Shown: one piece after another, positions 22,928 to 33,005 of the stretch | Layout of the letters: each line of letters starts with the position of its first letter | Position numbering within the stretch: the stretch's first letter is position 1 | Program-made: the position numbers and the translations under genes | From: Acholeplasmataceae bacterium | GTDB lineage: Bacteria; Bacillota_I; Bacilli_A; Acholeplasmatales; UBA5453 | Direction: 5' to 3' | Length of the DNA stretch: 64,000 bases | Assembly: GCA_012522345.1 (NCBI GenBank) | Contig: JAAYKO010000065.1 | Location: 1-64,000 of the forward strand | The notes under the pieces: model-generated | Seen by the model: the letters and a program-made list of their open reading frames with translations, nothing else | Database searches by the model: none | What the model was told of the DNA's origin: nothing

Positions 22928-24448
22928 TTACTTAACCTTTTTAACCCTAAAGGTGAATTTTTCTTCTCTAACATTACCCCACTTGTCTTCGACTCGTAAC
23001 ATAATTACATAATCACCGACTTCACGAGTATCTAAAGTTGAAAATTCGCCTTTTGGCACATAAACATAAACTGTAACATCGCCATCACGGTCATCGTTTG
23101 CAATATAGTTAGGGAATAAAGCATCATTGTACTTCTTGCCCCACGGAACTATGATAATTCTTTCTTCTGCCGTTTTACCTTCTAAAGCACCGATAAATGT
23201 AATAATTGGAGCTTCTCTATCAAGTAAAATTTCAATCGAATCTTTTAAGTTATCTTCTTCTAAGCCTAAATCAAAAACAACCTCATAATTTTTTTCAATG
23301 TCGAAAGGTGCTGAATCTTTTAATATTACAACAAAGTTACCAATTGTTTCATCACCTTCAGCAAAGTCAACGTGGTCGATTTCAAGTTCATCGCCATAAA
23401 CTGCCGGGGTTGTTTCGGTTGCCGGTTCTTCTAACTCAAATACTTTTAACCAACTAGCAACTTCTGCTTTAGCCGCATCAATTGCTTCACCTTCAACTGG
23501 TTCTCCATCAACGAAAAGTGGACTTACAACTTGTTGGCTAATCTCAACAAAAAGAGTTGTTTTATTAACTGCGTAAGTGCCTGTTTCTTCAAGTGGATTA
23601 CCAGGAATTATTGAAAATGAGAATGCCAAATCGGCAAAAGCTTCAGGATCATTATAAAATACATTATCATTCGCTGTATAAGCATTTCCTTTGCTAGCAA
23701 CATAAGCGTGGCCGACATCGCCTAAACTAGGTGTTGTTTTAAATGCGTCATTAAATTTTACATCACCTGTTTTTTTGTTTTCATCGCCACCAGCATAAAT
23801 CAAGAAACCTGGATCCGTTCCAGGATTAGCTGCATGTAACATAGCCCCTTTAACTGCGATATTCGCTCCACTGCGACCGACGTCTTCAAACACTTCACGC
23901 GGGGTTCCCCAAGTTGAACCTTCTTCGAAATCCCAATCGTTCCAATCATGAATTCCCAATGCCTCTTCATATGTGCCTGCTGGATCATAATAGATCAGCA
24001 AAAAGTTATAACTATTTGGATTTGAAACTAAATATTGTGGTTCATCTTCTTTAGTCTCTGCGCCTTCAAATACATAAACATGAACTGTTTTATCAGCGAT
24101 GACTATTGAAGCATCAATATATACATCCTCTGTTTTCTTTGCGTCCCAATCTGGGCTCTCAGTCTCATCATACTTAACCGCTATGAAACCTTGAGTCCCT
24201 TCTTTTCCTACTGGGACATCTTCATATGTCCAGTAAGCGCCAAAGTCATCCTCTCCATCGGCTAAGCGGGCTTCAAAACCGAGTTCGCCCCAAGTATGGC
24301 TTCCCAAGTCCTCATAGTCTTGGTCCCATGCTTGGAAATGGATAACTACTGTACCTGTTCCTTGGTCACCATTGTTTTCCGCTGTTGCTACAAGCGAAAA
24401 ACCAAGGATGGTTCCCAAGGCTATAAATACTGATAATAACCTTTTCAT
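22928..24448 (-). CDS. Secreted protein with two PUD/CBM41-like modules and C-terminal Ig-like (DUF5011-type) domain
   Basis: Signal peptide; VVIHFQAWDQDYEDLGSHTWG and FLLIYYDPAGTYEEALGIHDWNDW; no catalytic GH13 motifs. Confidence 0.7.
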   Translation of the reverse strand: MKRLLSVFIALGTILGFSLVATAENNGDQGTGTVVIHFQAWDQDYEDLGSHTWGELGFEARLADGEDDFGAYWTYEDVPVGKEGTQGFIAVKYDETESPDWDAKKTEDVYIDASIVIADKTVHVYVFEGAETKEDEPQYLVSNPNSYNFLLIYYDPAGTYEEALGIHDWNDWDFEEGSTWGTPREVFEDVGRSGANIAVKGAMLHAANPGTDPGFLIYAGGDENKKTGDVKFNDAFKTTPSLGDVGHAYVASKGNAYTANDNVFYNDPEAFADLAFSFSIIPGNPLEETGTYAVNKTTLFVEISQQVVSPLFVDGEPVEGEAIDAAKAEVASWLKVFELEEPATETTPAVYGDELEIDHVDFAEGDETIGNFVVILKDSAPFDIEKNYEVVFDLGLEEDNLKDSIEILLDREAPIITFIGALEGKTAEERIIIVPWGKKYNDALFPNYIANDDRDGDVTVYVYVPKGEFSTLDTREVGDYVIMLRVEDKWGNVREEKFTFRVKKVK

Positions 24449-24492
24449 CTTTTCCTCCTTTTGGTAATTTGTTATTACCTATTTTCAGTTTT

Positions 24493-24522
24493 ATAATAAC
24501 ACATTTTTAATAAAAATGTAAA
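24493..24522 (-). promoter_or_regulatory. Promoter of mal operon
   Basis: Minus strand TTTACA (24517-24522)-N18-TATTAT (24493-24498), upstream of AAAAGGAGGAAAAG-ATG. Confidence 0.6.
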
Positions 24523-24576
24523 CGCTTTAGCTAATCTTATACTATGCAACCGTTTACTTATTGTAAAGCGCTATCA
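24517..24576. promoter_or_regulatory. Cluster of three cre/LacI-family operator-like sites
   Basis: TGTAAACGCTTTAG (24517-24530), TGCAACCGTTTACT (24545-24558), TGTAAAGCGCTATCA (24562-24576); each a partial match to TGWAARCGYTWNCW. Confidence 0.5.
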
Positions 24577-24616
24577 TTATATTTTGATAATTAATTTTGT
24601 TAAGTTTTATTCTTGT

Positions 24617-25438
24617 TTAGATTTCTTTTTTTAAGTTAAATTCCTTTTTGCCTTGTCTAACTATTATTAGCATCACAATCAAAGAAAGACCCAAATTATA
24701 AATCACTGTTGAAATCGCCGGCAGGAAAATGCCAATTATCCCACTTATCACTGCTGGTAATCCTGTAGAGAGCATAATAAATTTAATACTTTCAAAAAAA
24801 CTCATAAAATCTTGATAGCCGATTTTAAAAATTTGTAAAATAAGGGCTAGTAATAAGACAAAAACGATTGAAATTAGAAAATTTATCGCAAGTGTTTGTA
24901 AAAGCGAATTTAACACAATCCACCTTGAAAACGAACCTTCAATATATTCCGCAAATTTTTGATATTCACTTGCAAATTCTTCTGTACCGCGAACATTATT
25001 GAGCTCGCTAAAACGGTATACTAGAGGAAACTTCTTATAATTTCCACTCATCATTGCCCCTTTGCCATCTGTATAAACTAATTCGGTTTTACGAAAGAGA
25101 ATGCTTTTTTCTGTTGTCTCAATTTCACCACTATGATTAAAAACATATTTAATCCCCAGGTGATATAAAACATAACTTTGCTCACTACTACAGACAAATT
25201 CATTATATTCCACTGAACAATTCTCGGGAAGCAGCCACTCTTCTGGCGGATTTTTAAAATCTTCTTGAATAAAATCAAGTCGCTGTCCACCTTCTTGGAT
25301 AATTAAAAAAGTTAGCGGTAAAACCGCAACAAAAGTTAGAAACAAATAATAAATAAAAACTTTATAAAATGGTTCTTTTCGTAAATTTATTAAGTTTTTC
25401 AAGCGAAAAGATTCTTTAAAATATCTAACCATAAACAT
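24617..25438 (-). CDS. DUF1189-like membrane protein (maltodextrin-locus YvdJ-type)
   Basis: YFKESF..KNLINLRKEPFYKVFIYYLFLTFVAVLPL opening and C-terminal TMs; context; start refined from 25462. Confidence 0.6.
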   Translation of the reverse strand: MFMVRYFKESFRLKNLINLRKEPFYKVFIYYLFLTFVAVLPLTFLIIQEGGQRLDFIQEDFKNPPEEWLLPENCSVEYNEFVCSSEQSYVLYHLGIKYVFNHSGEIETTEKSILFRKTELVYTDGKGAMMSGNYKKFPLVYRFSELNNVRGTEEFASEYQKFAEYIEGSFSRWIVLNSLLQTLAINFLISIVFVLLLALILQIFKIGYQDFMSFFESIKFIMLSTGLPAVISGIIGIFLPAISTVIYNLGLSLIVMLIIVRQGKKEFNLKKEI

Positions 25439-26945
25439 AGGCAAAACCTGATTCGCTTTCAACTTCTAAAACCAAAGTACTATAAGGCTTCATCGTTAGA
25501 CTACCATATAAAACTTTGACCTTTTCATGACTTATCTCTTGCTCATAACTTGAGAGATTGTAAAGTACAACCACAGTTTGTTTAAATTCTTGATATTCAA
25601 ATGTTTTTACAAATCCCTGGATGGTTCCTGAATTATTTATATAGCGTTTAATCTCGTTGCCAAACATTAGTGCGGGTGTCTTTTTTCTCAACTCAACAAG
25701 TTCTTGATAAGTGTTATAAAGTGAGTTTGGGTCTGTTTTTTGTTCATTCAGGGGAATAGTTTGATTATTAGAACCATCACTTGGAAGCCAACTTGTTTGA
25801 TACTTGTTGTCGCCCCAAAGAAATGGCTGCCTGCGGTATTCATCATAAACAACACCATAACCACTGATGTTGTCACCTTCATAACGATAGCCTTTCATCC
25901 CAATTTCTTCACCATAATATATGAAAGGATTACCTGGTAGAGTAAGAAGAATTTCAGCTCCTAATTTTTGTCTCTCAAGACTTTCAAAGCCACCCAATGA
26001 AGCGAGTCTATCGAGATCATGATTGGAAATAAAAACTGCATCAACAAAATTAGGATTATACTTTCGGTATTCTTCATAACTATTAGTTAAATTTGAAATT
26101 AAAGTTCCTTTGTTTTGATCTTTGCCAACTTTACTAATAATGTCATAATAGAGCGGAAAATTAAAACTAGAGTCAGTTCCACGATAATAAGGTTGAATTA
26201 AAAACGGATAGTTATCCCAAATCTCAGTAACAAGATAAGCATCTTCTCTTAACGATCTTAAATACAATTTAAGCATTTGAATGTAGTTGACGTTTAAAAA
26301 AACTGGATTGCCTACTTGACCTGGTTTATCAAAAAAGAATTTTGCAGCATCTAAGCGAAAACCTTTAACCCCCATTTCAACATAAAACCTCATAATTTCT
26401 TTCATTTCAGCCTCGACAGCAGGATTATTATGATCTAAATCAACCATTCCGCCAACAAAAGTTTCATGAGCACTTGAACCAAGACGATAATAATAATCAT
26501 AATGAGACTCACCTTTTCCTTCTAAATACCAAGGATGTTGATCAGATGTATGGTTAATAACTAAATCAAGAATAATGTCAATATTCTTTTTATTAGCTTC
26601 CTTAACTAAGGATTTAAAATCTTCGATCGTTCCATAATCAGGATTTATCTCATAATAATCAAGTACATCATAGCCATGATAAGTTGGGCTTGGGTTAATT
26701 GGCATTAGCCACAAGGCGGTTATTCCTAAATCTTTTAAGTAATCAAGATTTTCTTCTATCCCTTTTAAATCACCAATTCCATCGCCATCGCTATCGGCAA
26801 AACTTCTAACAAATATTTGATAATAAATATCATTTCTGGGATTAGCTTCTTTTAAGACTTCATAACTATAAGTTTCTTTTTTCTGACAGCTTATAATTGT
26901 AAAAGCAAACCCAAAGATTAAAAAAAATGTTAATAGTCTTTTCAT
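25425..26945 (-). CDS. GH13 alpha-amylase-family lipoprotein
   Basis: Lipobox TIISCQKK; GFRLDAAK (nucleophile), VTEIWD (acid), FISNHDLDR. Confidence 0.92.
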   Translation of the reverse strand: MKRLLTFFLIFGFAFTIISCQKKETYSYEVLKEANPRNDIYYQIFVRSFADSDGDGIGDLKGIEENLDYLKDLGITALWLMPINPSPTYHGYDVLDYYEINPDYGTIEDFKSLVKEANKKNIDIILDLVINHTSDQHPWYLEGKGESHYDYYYRLGSSAHETFVGGMVDLDHNNPAVEAEMKEIMRFYVEMGVKGFRLDAAKFFFDKPGQVGNPVFLNVNYIQMLKLYLRSLREDAYLVTEIWDNYPFLIQPYYRGTDSSFNFPLYYDIISKVGKDQNKGTLISNLTNSYEEYRKYNPNFVDAVFISNHDLDRLASLGGFESLERQKLGAEILLTLPGNPFIYYGEEIGMKGYRYEGDNISGYGVVYDEYRRQPFLWGDNKYQTSWLPSDGSNNQTIPLNEQKTDPNSLYNTYQELVELRKKTPALMFGNEIKRYINNSGTIQGFVKTFEYQEFKQTVVVLYNLSSYEQEISHEKVKVLYGSLTMKPYSTLVLEVESESGFAYVYG

Positions 26946-26946
26946 T

Positions 26947-27411
26947 TTAAAACCCCCATTTATCCTTAGTTGCAGTGTGTTTTAAATACGGATCATCATT
27001 ATTTTTAGGCACTTCTTGTTTAAGGCTAATTACTTTTGTTTTAAAAATGAAATCATGAATCGTTCTAGATTCTTTTTTTTCTGATAAAAAGAAATAAGCA
27101 ACAATTAAGTAAATTCCGCCAGTTAAGATACTGGCACTAACTTTAAAAATCTCACGCCCCAACACTTTTATAAGCAATGGTTTTGAGCCATCGAGATTGA
27201 CTATTTTTGTTTTTTCAAATCTTTTGCCGATACTCTGCCCACTGATGAAAAAATAAGGAACAAAATAAAAACCAACAAATGCTGCTACTGACAAAACATA
27301 AGCTAAGATTAAATTATAAGCTGCTATTGGAATTGATAATATTACTACAATTGCTACCCCAGAGGTATCAATTGCAAATCCCCTTACTCGGGATTCAAAT
27401 CTTGGAATCAT
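26947..27411 (-). CDS. RDD family membrane protein
   Basis: RVRGFAIDTSGVAIV, GQSIGKRFEKTKIVNLDG. Confidence 0.8.
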   Translation of the reverse strand: MIPRFESRVRGFAIDTSGVAIVVILSIPIAAYNLILAYVLSVAAFVGFYFVPYFFISGQSIGKRFEKTKIVNLDGSKPLLIKVLGREIFKVSASILTGGIYLIVAYFFLSEKKESRTIHDFIFKTKVISLKQEVPKNNDDPYLKHTATKDKWGF

Positions 27412-27465
27412 AATTCACCTTCTATTTCTTATCCGCCGTTATTATAACATATTATAATTTGTTAG

Positions 27466-27495
27466 CAGAAAAAAAGTCTTTTCGCAAAAAAAGAC
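27466..27495 (-). terminator. Intrinsic terminator after tsaD
   Basis: Minus strand GTCTTTT...AAAAGAC then TTTTTTT. Confidence 0.75.
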
Positions 27496-27504
27496 CTAAT
27501 TTTT

Positions 27505-28497
27505 TTACAAACTTAAAGTTGACTTGCCGCCTAATTGATAGTTTTTTAATCCACCGTGATTTTTATAGGCATAGTAGGCTGCTGCTCCTATCATAGCAGC
27601 ATTATCTGTACAATATTGAATGCTCGGAATAATTATTTCTTGGTTTTTTATTTCTGCAAAGACTCGTTCTCTCAATCTCGTGTTAGCCGCAACTCCACCG
27701 GCAATAATAACTTGTTTCACATCAAACTCTTCAATCGCGTGTTGCAATTTAAAAATTAAAACATCAATAACCGCTTCTTGAAAAGAGGCCGCTAAATCAT
27801 TTTTATTAAGCGTTTCACCTTTTCTCCCAGCATGATATATTAAGTTATTTACTGCGCTTTTCAAACCAGAAAAACTAAACTTATAATCATCTTTGTCTAA
27901 ATAAGCCCTTGGTAAATTATAAACATCCTTTCCTGTTTTAGCAAGTTTATCAATAATTGGCCCTCCGGGATAAGCTAATCCTAACATTCGACTAACTTTA
28001 TCATAAGCTTCGCCAACTGCATCATCTAAAGTGCTCCCCAAAACTTGAAAATTAAAGTGCTCTTTCATATAAACAAGTTCGGTATGACCACCACTAACTA
28101 ATAAAGCAAGTAAAGGAAATTTAAGTTGATGCTCAAGATTTGCAGAATAAATATGCCCTGCCAAATGATTGATGCCAATTAGAGGTTTATTATGGGCAAA
28201 GGCGAACGCAGTAGCAGCATTTATCCCCACAAGTAAAGCTCCGATTAAACCTGGCCCCTCTGTTACTGCTACTAAATCAATCTCTGCTATTTTAATTTGT
28301 GCTTTTTGGAGTGCTTCTTCAAACACAAGTGTCATATTAGCGATATGATTTCTACTTGCAATCTCAGGAACTACTCCCCCAAAAGCCTGATGAATCTCAA
28401 TTTGCGATAAAACAATATTGCTTAAAACTTCTTTGCCGTTTTTTACAACACTTACACTTGTCTCATCACAGCTCGTTTCAACTGCTAAAATAATCAT
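27505..28497 (-). CDS. tsaD: tRNA N6-threonylcarbamoyladenosine transferase TsaD
   Basis: AVETSCDETSVSVV; HLAGHIYS; ALLVSGGHTELV. Confidence 0.97.
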   Translation of the reverse strand: MIILAVETSCDETSVSVVKNGKEVLSNIVLSQIEIHQAFGGVVPEIASRNHIANMTLVFEEALQKAQIKIAEIDLVAVTEGPGLIGALLVGINAATAFAFAHNKPLIGINHLAGHIYSANLEHQLKFPLLALLVSGGHTELVYMKEHFNFQVLGSTLDDAVGEAYDKVSRMLGLAYPGGPIIDKLAKTGKDVYNLPRAYLDKDDYKFSFSGLKSAVNNLIYHAGRKGETLNKNDLAASFQEAVIDVLIFKLQHAIEEFDVKQVIIAGGVAANTRLRERVFAEIKNQEIIIPSIQYCTDNAAMIGAAAYYAYKNHGGLKNYQLGGKSTLSL

Positions 28498-28925
28498 TTT
28501 TCTAATCTCCTAACTAACAATAGGCCATCACCAGTTTGATAATAGTTTTTTATTAATCGCTTAATTTCAAAACCATTATTTAAATAAAGCTTTAACGCTT
28601 TTTGGTTGGTGCTGTTTACTTCTAAAGAAACTTGCTTGACTTGAATCTCTTCAAAAAAGTTAACAGCATAAGTAAGCAATGCTTTGCCGTAACCTAAGCC
28701 GCGATACTTTTCTTTGACAACTAAATCAATAATTTGACCATTAAAATCACTTTCCCATAAAATTATAAAACCAATTTTCTCATCCTTTTGACAGACAAAA
28801 AGATGATATGTTTGTTTCGCTTTAATGTAGTCTTTTATCGTTTCAAGGGGAAAGGTTGTTTCTAAATTTTCTTTTGCAAGTTTATAAATAAATGTGGCAT
28901 CTTTTAAAATAGCTCTTTTAATCAC
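28494..28925 (-). CDS. rimI: GNAT acetyltransferase, RimI-type
   Basis: VKEKYRGLGYGKALL, NSTNQKALKLYLNNGFE; between tsaB and tsaD. Confidence 0.85.
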   Translation of the reverse strand: MIKRAILKDATFIYKLAKENLETTFPLETIKDYIKAKQTYHLFVCQKDEKIGFIILWESDFNGQIIDLVVKEKYRGLGYGKALLTYAVNFFEEIQVKQVSLEVNSTNQKALKLYLNNGFEIKRLIKNYYQTGDGLLLVRRLEK

Positions 28926-29503
28926 AAGTTGCGCTCCGCTTCTGTTTGCCTTAAGTATTTTGGAACAAAACTATGAATTTCTTTAACTTCTTTTGCCATT
29001 TGGTCTATTTTAGCAAGAACTATTTCATAATTAAAGTCATCTAAATAAATTGGTTTTGCCTGATATTGTAACGCAAGTTTTTGTAAATCTGTTGTTTTCC
29101 TTAAGCCATCTTCTAAAAGTTGTTCGCAATCATTATAAATTCCACAAAAGACATTGCCGTTTCTAGCATCAATCATTGGCGCCTTAATATTAGGATAGCC
29201 GCTACTTAAAAAGTAAAGACTTGAGACCTCAAAAAGTTTTATTCTTTTAGTGTAAGCGATCATTTTTGCAACCATCACACTCGCCCTAAGACCAGTATAA
29301 GAGCCCGGACCAGAACCAACTGTGATTGCGTTGATGTCATCTATTGTTGTGTTATTTCTTTTTAACAATAGATCAATTCTATCGACAATATGTTTAGAAT
29401 GATCTTGTCTCCCAATTCTAATAGTATAATCGATTAAAGTCCCGTTTTTGCCTAAGGCAATATACAAAACATTTGTTGCTGAATCAAGATAGAGTTGCAT
29501 CAT
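28922..29503 (-). CDS. tsaB: tRNA t6A biosynthesis protein TsaB
   Basis: LYLDSATNVLYIAL; VGSGPGSYTGLRASV. Confidence 0.9.
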   Translation of the reverse strand: MMQLYLDSATNVLYIALGKNGTLIDYTIRIGRQDHSKHIVDRIDLLLKRNNTTIDDINAITVGSGPGSYTGLRASVMVAKMIAYTKRIKLFEVSSLYFLSSGYPNIKAPMIDARNGNVFCGIYNDCEQLLEDGLRKTTDLQKLALQYQAKPIYLDDFNYEIVLAKIDQMAKEVKEIHSFVPKYLRQTEAERNL

Positions 29504-29958
29504 AAATAATAAACCACCTTTTCATAAGCTTCACCGACTGCCTCAAAACTAATTTTTCGTTTAAATTCTTCAATAATTTCAAATTTTACTAATAAATATT
29601 CTTGCGGCAATAATGAACGAACATTAAAAGGCCATTCAATAACGGTTATTGCATCACTATAAATATAATCTTCAAGATCAAAGTCGTAACCTTCACCTTT
29701 AATTCGATATAAATCGATATGATAGAGTTTATTTTCAGGTGTAAGATATCTTTTTAAAATAGTAAAAGAAGGGCTATTAATGGTTTCTTTAATGTTTAAA
29801 GCAAGACCGATTCCTTTCGCAAATGTTGTCTTGCCGCTAGCTAGATCACCATCCAACAAAACAATCATCCCAGGCTTTAACAAAAGTCCCAATTGATGAG
29901 CTAAATAAATAGTTTCTTGTTCGTTTTTTGTAATTCTTTCTTTCATTAATACCACCAA
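29500..29958 (-). CDS. tsaE: tRNA t6A biosynthesis ATPase TsaE
   Basis: LDGDLASGKTTFAKGIG; HIDLYRI; VIEWP. Confidence 0.92.
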   Translation of the reverse strand: MVVLMKERITKNEQETIYLAHQLGLLLKPGMIVLLDGDLASGKTTFAKGIGLALNIKETINSPSFTILKRYLTPENKLYHIDLYRIKGEGYDFDLEDYIYSDAITVIEWPFNVRSLLPQEYLLVKFEIIEEFKRKISFEAVGEAYEKVVYYL

Positions 29959-30003
29959 AAATTATTTTATCATAAACTCAAGTTTATTGACATCTTTTTA
30001 ACT

Positions 30004-30030
30004 TAAAAAAAGAGGGTTATTCCCCCTTTT
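30004..30030 (-). terminator. Intrinsic terminator overlapping pgi stop
   Basis: Minus strand AAAGGGGG-AATAA-CCCTCTTT then T-run. Confidence 0.7.
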
Positions 30031-31333
30031 TAAGTTTTTCTGTTAATTTTTTTGCAAGCTCTTCAAAGCCCGGTTTACCCAAAAGAGCGAACATGTTTTC
30101 TTTATACGATTCAACACCTGGCTGATTAAAAGGATTAACTTTTAGTAAATAAGCACTCATTGCACAAGCTTTAAAGAAAAAGTAAACTAAATAGCCAAAA
30201 TGGTAAGCATCAAGTTTTTCAATTTCAATTATAATATTGGGAACTCCTCCATCAGTATGGGCTAAAAGGGTCCCTAAAAATGCTTTTTCATTTACTTCTT
30301 GGAGACTTTTATTAGCTAAATAATTGAGTTCATCTAAGTCTTGTTCATCACGGGGAACAACTAAATCATTTTTTGCTTTAATGACTTTTAAAACTGTTTC
30401 AAAAAGAATTTTCGGCCCTTCTTGAATCATTTGACCAAGTGAGTGGAGGTCAGTTGAAAATGAAGCACTTGAGACAAATAACCCCTTACCATCTTTTCCT
30501 TCTGATTCACCAAAGAGTTGCTTCCACCATTCAGCTAAATAAACTAAATTAGGTTCATAGCTAACAAATAAATCAATCAACTTACCACTTCTATATAAAT
30601 CATAGCGCAGCCTTGCATATTTATAAGCCTCATTATCAACATTAAGAAAATCATCATAAGCTTTTCTTGCGCCTTTTAAAATCTCATCAATTGAAATTCC
30701 TGCTGCACAGATTGGTAAGAGACCAACAGCTGATAAAACACTATAGCGGCCGCCGATGTCTTCTGGAACAACAAATGTTTGATACTCTTTTTCTTTTGCT
30801 AAATTAATTAAAACGCCGTGATTTTTATCTGTTGTAACATAAATTCTTTTGTTCGCTTCTTCTTTCCCATATTTTTGCTCAAGCAATTGTTTAAAAATCC
30901 GAAAAGCAATTGCTGATTCAAGAGTTGTACCACTTTTTGAAATAACATTGATTGAAAAATCTTTAACTTTCAAATATTCTAGAAGTGATTTAGTATAAGC
31001 TGCACTCAATTGATACCCTGCAAAAATCACCTCTAAACTATTTTCTTGAAAAGGTTCTTTTGACATCTCTATGGCTGCTTTAGCGCCCAAATAGGAACCG
31101 CCAATTCCAATTACTAATAAGACTTCTGAATCTGTTTTTAGTTTTTTAACTGTTTGTTTTATCGCTTCAACTTCTGCTTGATCAAAGTCTAATGGTTGAT
31201 CAACCCAACCTAAGTATTCTCTGCCTAAACCTGTTTTTTGATGAATCATCTCATGAATGTTTAAGATTTCTTGGTCAGTTGCATATCTTTTCTTTAAAAA
31301 AGAGGTTACATATTTATCGTTTACTTTAAGCAT
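30017..31333 (-). CDS. pgi: Glucose-6-phosphate isomerase
   Basis: [39 protein letters not shown]. Confidence 0.96.
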   Translation of the reverse strand: MLKVNDKYVTSFLKKRYATDQEILNIHEMIHQKTGLGREYLGWVDQPLDFDQAEVEAIKQTVKKLKTDSEVLLVIGIGGSYLGAKAAIEMSKEPFQENSLEVIFAGYQLSAAYTKSLLEYLKVKDFSINVISKSGTTLESAIAFRIFKQLLEQKYGKEEANKRIYVTTDKNHGVLINLAKEKEYQTFVVPEDIGGRYSVLSAVGLLPICAAGISIDEILKGARKAYDDFLNVDNEAYKYARLRYDLYRSGKLIDLFVSYEPNLVYLAEWWKQLFGESEGKDGKGLFVSSASFSTDLHSLGQMIQEGPKILFETVLKVIKAKNDLVVPRDEQDLDELNYLANKSLQEVNEKAFLGTLLAHTDGGVPNIIIEIEKLDAYHFGYLVYFFFKACAMSAYLLKVNPFNQPGVESYKENMFALLGKPGFEELAKKLTEKLKKGE

Positions 31334-31674
31334 TATTGAGCACCTTCTTCTAATTCTTTTTTTGCCTGTTTAATCATCTTTGAAAGTCGTTGTTTAAATG
31401 GTTCAAAGCCAATTTTAAATTCTGAAACAATTATTTGTCGCTTAGATTTACAGAGTTTATAGGAAAGAGTTAATTGTTTTTGTTCTTCGTTTATCTCAAT
31501 GACATAGGCACTGACTAAGTCACCAACACTCGCAAATAAATTAATATCTCTAACAAATTTATCAGAAATTTCAGAAATATGGATTAATCCAGTATAATCA
31601 TCTTTTTTTACAAAAACTCCGTAGCTTGTAAAACCTGTGACTTCAACAAGAATAATATCGCCTTTTTTAATCAC
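31333..31674 (-). CDS. S1 RNA-binding domain protein (YugI/GSP13-like)
   Basis: [33 protein letters not shown]. Confidence 0.75.
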   Translation of the reverse strand: MIKKGDIILVEVTGFTSYGVFVKKDDYTGLIHISEISDKFVRDINLFASVGDLVSAYVIEINEEQKQLTLSYKLCKSKRQIIVSEFKIGFEPFKQRLSKMIKQAKKELEEGAQ

Positions 31675-31782
31675 ACTTACACCCCGCTTATTTTATTATA
31701 TCACTATAATGTAAAATTTTTAATTATCAATATTTGTTTATCTTCTATGTTATAATAGTTTTGAGTAAATAGGAGGTCGAAA

Positions 31783-32247
31783 ATGCAACCCGTTGATATG
31801 TTAGTTGATTTATATCAAATTGATTTTAAGCAACAGAAATCTACTGTTACAATTAATCGAGTTTTGTCGCCTGACAGCGACAATGTAGTTAAGTTTATTG
31901 AACAAAACTTCAATGCTTCTTGGGCTAGCGAAGCAAAGGCTGCGTTATATAAAACTAACCCTAGTTGTTTTATTGCGGTTGATAATAAAAAAATTATTGG
32001 CTTTGCTTGTTATGATGCTACCGCAAAAGGATTTTTTGGACCCGAGGGAGTTGATCCAAACTATCGCGGAAAAGGTGTCGGAAAAGCTCTTTTATTGCAC
32101 TGTTTAGAAGCGATGCGTTTTGAAGGCTATGCTTACGCTATTATTGGTGGAGTGGGAAGCGCTCGTGGTTTTTATGAAAAAGTTTGTAACGCCATTCCCA
32201 TTGAAAATAGTCGCAAAGTTTATAATCGTCTAGCTAGTAGATCTTAA
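31783..32247 (+). CDS. GNAT family N-acetyltransferase
   Basis: VDPNYRGKGVGKALLLHCLEAM; SD AGGAGG upstream. Confidence 0.85.
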   Translation: MQPVDMLVDLYQIDFKQQKSTVTINRVLSPDSDNVVKFIEQNFNASWASEAKAALYKTNPSCFIAVDNKKIIGFACYDATAKGFFGPEGVDPNYRGKGVGKALLLHCLEAMRFEGYAYAIIGGVGSARGFYEKVCNAIPIENSRKVYNRLASRS

Positions 32248-32261
32248 AGGTCCTAATCGAT

Positions 32262-32298
32262 AAAAAAAACATATCCAAATTTTAGGGTATGTTTTTTT
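32262..32298. terminator. Bidirectional terminator between GNAT gene and lemA
   Basis: AACATATCC (32268-32276) / GGGTATGTT (32285-32293) with A- and T-runs. Confidence 0.85.
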
Positions 32299-32315
32299 AT
32301 TTGTTGAAATTTTGA

Positions 32316-32981
32316 TTAAAAAAATGTAGCTCTTGCTTGTTCTTTTACTTCACGTGAGGTTGCAAAAGGAATTCTTGTCGTATAACCTGCTCTAGCAGCT
32401 ACTATTCTTTTAGTTGGCCAAGTATAAATATCTTGGTTCCATTGTCTAACTGTATCATTATAAACTTCTCTAGCTGCTGTGATCTCTCTTTGAAGATAAC
32501 TGTTTTGTTGTAAAGCATCTGCGATTATCGCATGACTCTTTAACTCTGGGTAAGCCTCAAATGCGAGATTGATTCGTGAGTATGATGATTCAACTTGCTC
32601 AGCGACTAAATTTCTTTCTTCGTCGTTAGTAACTCTTCCGCCTCCTCTCAGGGCGGCAACTGTAGTCATAACCTCTTTATCTAGCGTTGTTGATTTTTCT
32701 ACAAGACCGACTACGTTTTGTAAAACTACAACTCGCTGTTCTAAATAGTTATCGATTTGTGAAGCGTTATGTTGAATTCTTTGTTGAAGTTTTGAGAGAT
32801 AGTCTCGTGCTCTAATTTTCATAAACAAGAAAACTAAACCAGGAATAATTAATACCCACAATAAAATTTCAAAAATCAACGAACCAACGCCTACTTCAAT
32901 TTTCAACTGTTTGTGAATTACATTTACATCTAGTCCTTCTTCACTTACTGGACCTACTAATTCATCTAGTTGATTTCCCAT
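32316..32981 (-). CDS. lemA: LemA family protein
   Basis: N-terminal TM then coiled coil; QRIQHNASQIDNYLEQRVVVLQNVVGLVEK, ESSYSRINLAFEAYPELKS. Confidence 0.85.
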   Translation of the reverse strand: MGNQLDELVGPVSEEGLDVNVIHKQLKIEVGVGSLIFEILLWVLIIPGLVFLFMKIRARDYLSKLQQRIQHNASQIDNYLEQRVVVLQNVVGLVEKSTTLDKEVMTTVAALRGGGRVTNDEERNLVAEQVESSYSRINLAFEAYPELKSHAIIADALQQNSYLQREITAAREVYNDTVRQWNQDIYTWPTKRIVAARAGYTTRIPFATSREVKEQARATFF

Positions 32982-33005
32982 TATTTGTTCCTCCTTTTCA
33001 TAATA

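Noticed and set aside
25078-25290. 70-aa ORF in another frame of the DUF1189-like gene
   Set aside because: Same-strand alternate frame inside a coherent membrane protein; no evidence of a frameshift product.
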